Assembly (NCBI GenBank): GCA_937907415.1
Contig: CALCHY010000364.1
Location: forward strand, 1 to 11,545
Direction: 5' to 3'
Length of the DNA: 11,545 nucleotides
DNA from: an uncultured Trueperaceae bacterium
GTDB taxonomy: Bacteria; Deinococcota; Deinococci; Deinococcales; Trueperaceae
The position numbers and the translations under genes were made by a program. Each line of letters opens with the position of its first letter. Position 1 is the first letter of the stretch. The notes below the pieces were generated by a model that saw nothing but the letters and a program-made list of their open reading frames with translations, searched no databases and was not told the origin of the DNA. This document shows positions 6,158-11,545 of the stretch, piece by piece.

Positions 6158-6176
6158 TACAATCCGCAATAGTTGC
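6158..6176 (+). promoter_or_regulatory. parAB promoter -10 with overlapping half-operator
   Basis: TACAAT (6158-6163) is a 5/6 match to the -10 consensus; no good -35 is present, suggesting an activated or weak promoter. ATCCGCAATA (6162-6171), which repeats 6051-6060 exactly, starts inside the -10 and reaches the predicted start point near 6170. It is the left half of the parS-like site, and GCAA-TAG-TTGC (6166-6176) forms a small dyad there. ParB or ParA binding here would block transcription. Confidence 0.45.
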
Positions 6177-6236
6177 TCAAGTCGAGCGCGCCGCGGTCGT
6201 GCGTTGGCCGCGCCCGGCCCAACCGGGCTGTTCTCC

Positions 6237-6242
6237 AGGAGG
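6237..6242 (+). promoter_or_regulatory. Ribosome binding site that fixes the parA start
   Basis: AGGAGG eight bases upstream of the GTG at 6251 is a perfect Shine-Dalgarno. It selects this GTG over a TTG at 6173 in the same frame, which lies at the predicted transcription start and cannot be used. Confidence 0.85.
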
Positions 6243-6250
6243 CGCTAGTT

Positions 6251-7066
6251 GTGAAGGTACTGACGTTCTTCAACCACGCCGGCGGCGTTGCCAAGACGAG
6301 CACCGCCCGTGACGTCGGGTACGTCCTAAGCGAGCTAGGACGCAAGGTCCTGCTCATCGACGTCGACCCGCAAGCGAACTTGACGAAGTGGCTCGGAGTA
6401 GACGATGACGTCGCGCTGGCGCAGACCATCTACCCTGCCGTGCTCGGCGACCTCGATCGTGACGACGGCGGCAGCAAGTTGGCGGCGGACGACGAGCTGG
6501 TTCTTCCGGCGCCCATGCGCGTTCACGGCATGGACCTCATCCCAAGCAACCTCAGCATCGCGATCGTGGAGCGCGAGATCCTCAGCGTCTTCATGGGCGT
6601 CATGCGCCTGCGCGAAGCCGTGAGGCGCCTGGAGGGTTACGACTACGTGCTGATCGACCCGCCGCCTAGCCTCGGCCAGTTGTCTGCCCTAGCCGTGGTG
6701 GCGGCCGACCGAGTTGTGGTGCCGCTGCCAACCAACCGCAAAGGGCTCGATGGCATCCCGACCGTCATCCGCATGGTCAAGGAGTACCGCAAGGCGGCAA
6801 CCGGACTCGAGATCGCGCTGTTCGTGCTCACGCAGCACGACCGCCGCACGCGCCACGATCGTGACGTGCTCGGCGTCATCCGTGAGCAGCTCACGGCGGT
6901 GGCGCCGGTGTCCACGCCGCTAGGCAGCAGACCGGCTTACTACTCGGACGCGCAAGTGAACGGCATGCCGATCTCGCTTTACGCTAAGGGCAGCGAGGCG
7001 GACAAGGAGATCAGGCAGGTGACTGGCGAGCTGCTGGAGCGCCTAGAGGGAGACGGCCGTGGTTAA
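6251..7066 (+). CDS. parA: ParA-family partition ATPase
   Basis: DNA-binding P-loop ATPase that segregates the replicon by interacting with ParB bound at parS. It has 271 residues from the GTG at 6251. The P-loop is at residues 8-17 (NHAGGVAKTS). The signature lysine of the usual KGGVGKT motif is Ala10 here and the following glycine is Ala14, while the catalytic Lys15 is kept. Walker A' is at 35-45 (LIDVDPQANLT) and Walker B at 132-140 (YVLIDPPPS). No N-terminal helix-turn-helix precedes the P-loop, so it is the short Soj-like (type Ib-like) form, unlike P1 ParA. The stop codon overlaps the parB start by 8 bp, showing a tight parAB operon. The 'FNHAGG' form is, to my knowledge, typical of Deinococcus-group plasmid ParAs. 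Confidence 0.95.
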   Translation: MKVLTFFNHAGGVAKTSTARDVGYVLSELGRKVLLIDVDPQANLTKWLGVDDDVALAQTIYPAVLGDLDRDDGGSKLAADDELVLPAPMRVHGMDLIPSNLSIAIVEREILSVFMGVMRLREAVRRLEGYDYVLIDPPPSLGQLSALAVVAADRVVVPLPTNRKGLDGIPTVIRMVKEYRKAATGLEIALFVLTQHDRRTRHDRDVLGVIREQLTAVAPVSTPLGSRPAYYSDAQVNGMPISLYAKGSEADKEIRQVTGELLERLEGDGRG

Positions 7067-8012
7067 GAAGCGCAAGCAGGACATCGACCGCGCAGCGGTG
7101 TTCGAGGCTATCCTCGGCGACCTAGGCGCCGTCGAGCCAACGGCCGGGGTGGCAGGCGTTGCACTTGCCGAGTTGCAGTACAACGACCAGCAGCCACGCA
7201 AGCACTTCGACGCCGCCAGCCTCGAGGACTTGGCGGCAAGCATCCGTGACAAGGGCGTACTCGAGCCCATCATCGTGAGGCGCAAGGGTCAGGGTTACGA
7301 GGTCGTCGCGGGCGAACGGCGCGCGCGGGCAGCGCGGGCCGCTGGGCTCAAAGAGGTGCCCGCACTCGTCGTGGAGCTCGATGACCGCGAGGCGCTCGAG
7401 ATCGCCATCACCGAGAACCTCCAACGCGAGGACCTCAACGCGGTCGAGGAGACGGAGGCGGTGCTCGGGTTGCTGGAGCTGGCGCTGGACAGCTCACGGG
7501 GCGAGGTCGTCGCGCTCCTTCAGGCGCTCTACAACGAAGAGCGTGGCAGGGGCAGCTCCAGGCCGGTTGACCGGGCGCGCCGCGACGAGGCGAGCGCGCT
7601 GTTCAGGCAGTTGGGGCGCTTCAGCGTGTCGTCGTTCGTCACGAACAGGTTGCCGATCCTCGAGTTCCCGCCAGAGCTGCTCGACGCCGTCAGAGGCGGC
7701 CAGTTGGCGTTCACGAAGGCGCAGGCCATCGCGCGGCTAAGCGACCGGAAGGCGCAGCGGAGGTTGCTGGCAGAGGCGGTTGGCGAAGGGCTGTCACTGA
7801 GCCAGATTCGTAGACGCATCACCGAGCTGCGGGTCGGGGACGGGGTGGAGGAGAGCGCCGCTGGCGGGGCCGTGTCGCCCGCAGCGCAGCAGCTGGTCGC
7901 GAGCACCAAGCGCCTCCTCAACAAGCGGCGCCTTGGCGCACTAGGTCCAGGCAAGCTTGGCCGCGTCACCGAACTCCTCGACGAACTCAACCGCCTGCTG
8001 GTCGAAGACTAG
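7059..8012 (+). CDS. parB: ParB-family partition protein (CTP-dependent DNA clamp)
   Basis: Centromere-binding protein of 317 residues that would load at parS as a CTP-dependent clamp and stimulate ParA. The N-terminal ParB/Srx fold is intact: YNDQQPRKHF at 41-50, VLEPIIVRR near 67-75, the CTP-binding GERRARA at 85-91, and ENLQREDLN at 119-127. The middle domain is unusual. Between about 150 and 190 a segment rich in charged residues (GRGSSRPVDRARRDE) precedes the helix-turn-helix-like FSVSSFVTNRLPILEFPPELL, and GQLAFTKAQAIARL follows. This departs from the classic Spo0J helix-turn-helix and fits ParBs of Deinococcota secondary replicons. The C-terminus (270-317) is helical and likely dimerises. 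GTG start with GGGAG (7048-7052) six bases upstream; overlaps parA. Confidence 0.93.
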   Translation: MVKKRKQDIDRAAVFEAILGDLGAVEPTAGVAGVALAELQYNDQQPRKHFDAASLEDLAASIRDKGVLEPIIVRRKGQGYEVVAGERRARAARAAGLKEVPALVVELDDREALEIAITENLQREDLNAVEETEAVLGLLELALDSSRGEVVALLQALYNEERGRGSSRPVDRARRDEASALFRQLGRFSVSSFVTNRLPILEFPPELLDAVRGGQLAFTKAQAIARLSDRKAQRRLLAEAVGEGLSLSQIRRRITELRVGDGVEESAAGGAVSPAAQQLVASTKRLLNKRRLGALGPGKLGRVTELLDELNRLLVED

Positions 8013-8067
8013 GGGTAGATGCACCACCGGAGCGCTCCTACGCCCGACTCCGAGCTAGGCTGGGTGC

Positions 8068-8074
8068 AGGAGGT
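8068..8074 (+). promoter_or_regulatory. Strong ribosome binding site of bcp
   Basis: AGGAGGT lies six bases upstream of the ATG at 8081, which fixes the start. The 68-bp gap from parB contains a GGAGCGCTCC palindrome (8029-8038) but no clear promoter or terminator, so bcp may be co-transcribed with parAB. Confidence 0.85.
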
Positions 8075-8080
8075 AGCAGC

Positions 8081-8554
8081 ATGCTCAAGGTAGGAGATAA
8101 GGCTCCAGACTTCGCGCTGGTTGACCAGGCAGGCAATATCCAGCGACTGTCAGACCAGCTCGGGTCATGGGTCGTCGTGTACTTTTACCCGAAGGACGAT
8201 ACGCCAGGCTGCACGACGGAAGCGTGTCAGTTTCGCGACGCGTTACCGCACTTCGAGGGGGTTGGCGCTAAGGTCTTCGGCATCTCGGCCGACGATCAGG
8301 AGAGCCACCTGGCGTTCGCGCGTAAGTACGACCTCAACTTCCCGTTGCTAGTCGACCCAGAGCTGACGACCCTCAAGGCGTACGGCGCCTACGGAGACAA
8401 GGGTAAGGACGGGGTCGTCAAGATGGGCGTCTTCCGCCGCTCGTACCTCGTCGACCCGAGCGGGAGAGTGGCACGGGCGTGGGATGACGTCGTACCAGAA
8501 GGCCATGCCGAGGAGATCAGGAACGCCATCCAGGAACTGAAAGCCGCAGCGTAA
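8081..8554 (+). CDS. bcp: Thioredoxin-dependent thiol peroxidase (peroxiredoxin, BCP/PrxQ family)
   Basis: Cytoplasmic peroxiredoxin of 157 residues reducing hydrogen peroxide and organic hydroperoxides with electrons from thioredoxin. The family opening LKVGDKAPDFAL is present. The active site YPKDDTPGCTTEAC places the peroxidatic cysteine at 44 and the resolving cysteine at 49, the spacing of atypical two-cysteine PrxQ/Bcp enzymes. Thr41 and Pro42 complete the PxxxTxxC-type motif, and the conserved arginine is at 119-120 (FRRSYLVDPSG). Full length. It follows parB by 68 bp on the same strand and ends 23 bp before a strong terminator, so it may be the last gene of a parA-parB-bcp transcript. 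Linkage of an antioxidant gene to a partition operon is unusual but may be incidental. Confidence 0.96.
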   Translation: MLKVGDKAPDFALVDQAGNIQRLSDQLGSWVVVYFYPKDDTPGCTTEACQFRDALPHFEGVGAKVFGISADDQESHLAFARKYDLNFPLLVDPELTTLKAYGAYGDKGKDGVVKMGVFRRSYLVDPSGRVARAWDDVVPEGHAEEIRNAIQELKAAA

Positions 8555-8577
8555 CGATCGCGGTCACATGGGAGACG

Positions 8578-8612
8578 GCCCGGCGTGATGTCACTTCACG
8601 CCGGGCTTTTCT
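8578..8612 (+). terminator. Rho-independent terminator after bcp
   Basis: A perfect 11-bp stem GCCCGGCGTGA / TCACGCCGGGC (8578-8588 with 8596-8606), loop TGTCACT and tail TTTTCT. The U-run exists on the plus strand only, so it ends the bcp (and possibly parAB) transcript. Confidence 0.95.
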
Positions 8613-8615
8613 GTA

Positions 8616-8892
8616 GTGGGGAAGCGCGGGGACGCCGGTCGTCCAACGGGGGAGACCGCGGTACTGCTAGCTGTGTGAGGTTTCTCTCTTCGGGCAGGGG
8701 CCGCGCCGCAGGTGGGGAAGGCGGGGTACTGGGGAGGCCAAAGGGGAAGCGAGGGGTACTTGTGAGGGGGCTGTCGGCGAGCGGACGGACAGGCGAGGCC
8801 GCACTCTCGCTAGCGTAAGGGGGAATCTAGGGTACTTGGCGGAGCCAGGCGGCGCCAAGACACCCTGCGTCCCCCCGATTCCCCACCTTACT
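8616..8892 (+). repeat. Iteron-related repeat block, mainly inverted relative to oriV
   Basis: The gene-free stretch between the bcp terminator and the polymerase carries five dispersed G-rich units of the form GGGGA-N6/7-GGTACT. They start near 8616 (degenerate, GGGGAC end), 8648, 8712, 8742 and 8819. This is the reverse complement of the origin iteron core GTACC-N7-TCCC. A sixth segment at 8868-8887 lies in origin orientation and matches the unit at 5016-5035 at 16 of 20 bases. Spacing is irregular, unlike the 22-bp array. It may be a RepA-titrating incompatibility region or a decayed second origin. No gene is supported here. Confidence 0.55.
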
Positions 8893-8923
8893 TAGCCCCA
8901 CCCGCGAGTAGGGGAGAGGCCAG

Positions 8924-11545
8924 TCAAGCGAAGTGGTATCCCCGCACGGTTACCGGCGCCGGCAGCTCGGCGAGCGTCTGGGCCTTGAGGGTGAGCTGGT
9001 AGCCCGTGTCCTCCACCACGGCGTCGACGACCAGGATCGAAGCGTCACGCAGCAGCACCCGCTGGGCGTCCCACAGGTCGGGTGAGATGATCAGTTGCGC
9101 GCGCACCGGGCCGTCTTCGAGCACGTAGAAGGCGAAGCCCTTCGCCGTAGGCGGCCGCTGCTTGCCGACGACGAGCCCCGCGGTGCGCACCACGGTCTTG
9201 CGCGGCACCTGACGCAAGCGCGCGAGGGGCACGCAAGCAAGCTCGCGCAGTTGATCGCGCACGAAGTCGATGGCGTGCACCTCGAGGGTGCTGAAGCGCG
9301 TGGTCTGGTAGTCCCACACGTACTGCTCCTGCACGGTGAGGGGCGCGAACGCAGGCGCCTGCGGCGCGGCGCTGAACAACCCGCGTTCACCGCTTCGGCT
9401 GGTGTTGGCCAACGCGCCCGCCCGGTAGAGGACCTCGCGGCGGGGCTGAAGCTCGTCGAACGCGCCCGCACGTGCTAATGCCTCGAACTGCTCGCGTGAG
9501 AGGGTCAGACGCTGGTGGGCGTCGTCGATGCCCGTGTACGGGCCGCGCTGCAACCGCTCGAGCAGCACTTGCCGCGCCACGTCCTGACTGATGCCAGCCA
9601 CGGCCGACAGTGGAGGGCGCACGGCCTTCGCCGGCGCGCCGTCCGCTAGGCGTACGCGCTCGCACCGGTAATGCACCCCGCTGGCGTTGATGGCGAACGG
9701 GAGCATGGGCACGCCCCACGCGCGCGCCTCCTGGCGCTTGGTCGACTGCGACCACATGCCCGGCTCCTCCGTGAGGATGGCAGCCAAGTACTCGGCGGGG
9801 TAGTGCACGCGTAGCCAGCCGCTCGCGTAGGCGTGGATGGCGAAAGCCCAAGCGTGAGACTCGGCGAAGCCGAAACCCTGGAAGCCCTTGACGGCGTCGA
9901 ATACCCGTTCGGCTTCTTCCAAGGTGGCGTTCACGTGACGCATGGCGCCTGCCACGAACATCCGCCTGTCTGGTTCGATGTCTGACGGCTCGCTCCAGTC
10001 CGACACCTTCTTGCGGAAACGGTCGGCCTCGATCCAACTCATGCCGGCGAAGTGCACGGCGATGCGCAGCACGTCCTCCTGGAAGAGGAGCACGCCGTAG
10101 CTCTTCTCGAGGATGGGCTGCAGGCTAGGGTGCCAGTAACTGACCGGCTCGAGCCCCTGCCTGCGGCGCAGGTACGGGTGCACCGTGCCTGACTGGATGG
10201 GCCCTGGACGGATGAGGGCCACCTGGTGCGCGAGGTCGCGCAGGTTGCGGCTGCGCATGACGCGGCTCGTGTGCTGCTGGCTCGGGCTCTCCACTTGGAA
10301 CAGCCCCAACGTAGCTCCCTCGGAGATGAGGTCCCAGACGCGGACGTCGTCTGGTAGCTCGGCGAGGTCGAGCCACACCCCGTCGAGACGCATGACCTCC
10401 TCCCGCGCCCGCTCAAGCGCCGCCAACATGCGCAGGCCGAGCAGGTCGAGCTTGATGAGACCCATGGCCTCGGCGTCGTCCTTGTCGAGTTGCAGGAGCT
10501 TGATGCCGCCGCTCGAACGTTCGAGCGGCGAGTAGTGCGTTAGCGGGTCGCGCGCCAGCACCACGCCGCCCGAGTGCGGTGCGAGGTGCCGTACGTGTTT
10601 GCGCTCCATGCTGCCGAGGAGGCTGAGGAACGCGTCGGCCACTGGCGCATCGCCGAAAACCTCGCGCAGCACGACCTCCGCCTTGGCTGCGCTGGTTGGC
10701 CGCAACCCGCGGAAGTCACGCCCAAGCGCCTTCGTGAGGCGGTTGCGCAACTCGGGCGGTAAGCCGAGGGCGCGCCCAAGGTCCTGGATGGCTAGGGGGA
10801 GGCGGTAGGTGATCTTGTTGCACACCATGGCCTCCGTGTCTGCGCCGAAGCGCTCCTCGACCCAAGCAAGCACCTCGTCGCGGCGCGCGGACGAGATGTC
10901 GATGTCGACGTCAGGCATGCTCGTCTTGCCGGTGTGCAGGAAGCGCTCGAAGAGCAGGTCGTGCTTGAGGGGGTCCGCCATGGTGATGCCCAAGAGGTAG
11001 CAGACGATGCTGGCCGCTGCCGAGCCGCGCCCCGCCGCCAAGATGCCGTGGCGGCGGCAGTAATCGGTGACCTCGGCGGCGACGAGGAAGAAGTCGGCGA
11101 GGCCGAGGGCGCGGATGGTCGTCAGCTCCTCCTCGAAGCGCGTGCGCGCCTCCGCGAGACGTTCGCCCGCGTAGCGCTGCACCAGCGCCGTGTAACAACG
11201 CTCCTCCAAGTAGCGTTCCGGCGCCTCGCCGCCGGGAACGCGCGCCTTTGGTGGGGTGAGGCGCTCCGGTAGCAGCTCGAAGTAGGCGCTCTCGGCCACC
11301 CAGGCGGCGTTCAGGGCCGCGTCTGGGAACGGCAGGCGCGCCAACGCCTCGCCGGGGCTCGGGAGGGCCTGGCAGGCGTTCTGCGGCCGCTTGGCGTGCG
11401 GTTGCTGCACGCTGATCCCTAGCCGCGCGCACGTGATGGCGTCGTACAGGCGGTAGTCGTCCGCGGCCGCGTAACGCACCTCTGGCGCGCTCGCGACAGG
11501 CAACCCGAGGCTCTGCGCCAAACGCCTGATGACGCGGGCGCGGCG
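8924..11545 (-). CDS. dnaE2: Error-prone-type DNA polymerase III alpha subunit (DnaE2/ImuC-like), N-terminus missing
   Basis: C-family DNA polymerase, cut by the window edge: the frame stays open through 11545, so about 200 N-terminal residues holding the PHP domain are missing. Counting from a leucine codon at 11521, GRGSAAAS is at 164-171, catalytic aspartates Asp204 and Asp206 are in PDVDID and the third, Asp359, is in KLDLLGLR. GLFQVESPSQ is at 407-416, RPGPIQSGTVHPYLRRR at 438-454 and GVLLFQEDV at 476-484. A helix-hairpin-helix lies near 637-666 and an OB fold near 777-817. The RPGPIQ/VHPYLRRR signature, the expected total near 1,060 residues and the end soon after the OB fold (RGYHFA), without a tau-binding tail, favour DnaE2/ImuC over the replicative DnaE1. 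All three catalytic aspartates are kept. No imuA, imuB or lexA lies in the window. FRKKVSDW differs from the usual LRRAM-type segment. Confidence 0.9.
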   Translation of the reverse strand, partial: RRARVIRRLAQSLGLPVASAPEVRYAAADDYRLYDAITCARLGISVQQPHAKRPQNACQALPSPGEALARLPFPDAALNAAWVAESAYFELLPERLTPPKARVPGGEAPERYLEERCYTALVQRYAGERLAEARTRFEEELTTIRALGLADFFLVAAEVTDYCRRHGILAAGRGSAAASIVCYLLGITMADPLKHDLLFERFLHTGKTSMPDVDIDISSARRDEVLAWVEERFGADTEAMVCNKITYRLPLAIQDLGRALGLPPELRNRLTKALGRDFRGLRPTSAAKAEVVLREVFGDAPVADAFLSLLGSMERKHVRHLAPHSGGVVLARDPLTHYSPLERSSGGIKLLQLDKDDAEAMGLIKLDLLGLRMLAALERAREEVMRLDGVWLDLAELPDDVRVWDLISEGATLGLFQVESPSQQHTSRVMRSRNLRDLAHQVALIRPGPIQSGTVHPYLRRRQGLEPVSYWHPSLQPILEKSYGVLLFQEDVLRIAVHFAGMSWIEADRFRKKVSDWSEPSDIEPDRRMFVAGAMRHVNATLEEAERVFDAVKGFQGFGFAESHAWAFAIHAYASGWLRVHYPAEYLAAILTEEPGMWSQSTKRQEARAWGVPMLPFAINASGVHYRCERVRLADGAPAKAVRPPLSAVAGISQDVARQVLLERLQRGPYTGIDDAHQRLTLSREQFEALARAGAFDELQPRREVLYRAGALANTSRSGERGLFSAAPQAPAFAPLTVQEQYVWDYQTTRFSTLEVHAIDFVRDQLRELACVPLARLRQVPRKTVVRTAGLVVGKQRPPTAKGFAFYVLEDGPVRAQLIISPDLWDAQRVLLRDASILVVDAVVEDTGYQLTLKAQTLAELPAPVTVRGYHFA
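10507..10530. repeat. 24-bp perfect palindrome inside the polymerase gene
   Basis: CGCCGCTCGAAC and its reverse complement GTTCGAGCGGCG form a perfect palindrome encoding part of SPLERSSGG. Aligned on its centre it matches candidate parS site 2 at 18 of 24 positions, including the AACGTT core and the GCCGC / GCGGC shoulders. It may be a variant ParB site in a coding region or a coincidence of codon choice. Confidence 0.45.

Noticed and set aside
6173..6250. Earlier TTG start for parA adding 26 residues
   Set aside because: It lies at the predicted transcription start, has no ribosome site, and the added residues precede the canonical ParA start; GTG 6251 has a perfect AGGAGG.
4832..6250. CRISPR array or tRNA/rRNA gene in the long gene-free region
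   Set aside because: The repeats are short, GC-rich 22-mers without spacers, and no cloverleaf or rRNA-like sequence was recognised.
8585..8818. 77-codon plus-strand frame after bcp
   Set aside because: It starts inside the bcp terminator and its Gly/Arg-rich translation simply reads the G-rich repeats.

Overview
The window reads as the replication and partition core of a high-GC bacterial replicon. The layout rep–origin–parAB, the Rep_3-type initiator, a ParA with an 'FNHAGG' P-loop and a ParB with an atypical helix-turn-helix region most resemble plasmids and second chromosomes of Deinococcota; a Truepera-like or Deinococcus-like host is an inference from protein style and codon use, not a proven assignment. 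Housekeeping-type genes on both sides (peroxiredoxin, DNA polymerase, SRAP peptidase, oxidoreductase, transporter) suggest a chromid, a megaplasmid or an integrated plasmid rather than a small plasmid.

Layout. 1-2594: a Gfo/Idh/MocA oxidoreductase (minus) and an MFS transporter (plus) diverge from a gap of about 80 bp, both probably leaderless. The MFS gene is followed by a striking orphan promoter that runs straight into a strong terminator. 2632-4831: a two-gene minus-strand operon, repA then an SRAP (YedK/HMCES) DNA-protein crosslinking protein, translationally coupled. 4832-6250: a 1.4-kb gene-free region. It holds, in order, the repA leader and sigma70-like promoter, a tandem array of 22-bp iterons (the likely oriV), an AT-rich island, a second degenerate iteron cluster, several hairpins and a 13-bp tandem repeat, then two perfect palindromes and one degenerate palindrome sharing the core ATAACGTTAT (candidate parS), and the parA promoter. 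6251-8554: parA, parB (8-bp overlap) and a Bcp-type peroxiredoxin ending at a textbook terminator. 8613-8923: a gene-free stretch carrying dispersed copies of the iteron core, mostly in the opposite orientation. 8924-11545: a DnaE2/ImuC-like polymerase alpha subunit (minus), cut by the window edge at its N-terminus.

How it could work together. RepA would bind the 22-bp iterons to start replication and, because its own promoter abuts the array, repress itself. The inverted iteron-like block beyond bcp could act in copy-number control or incompatibility. ParB would load on the ATAACGTTAT palindromes just upstream of parA and the ParA ATPase would segregate the replicon; a parS-like half-site at the parA start point suggests autoregulation. 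The SRAP protein co-expressed with RepA and the error-prone-type polymerase both point to handling of damaged single-stranded DNA, though joint action is inference only.
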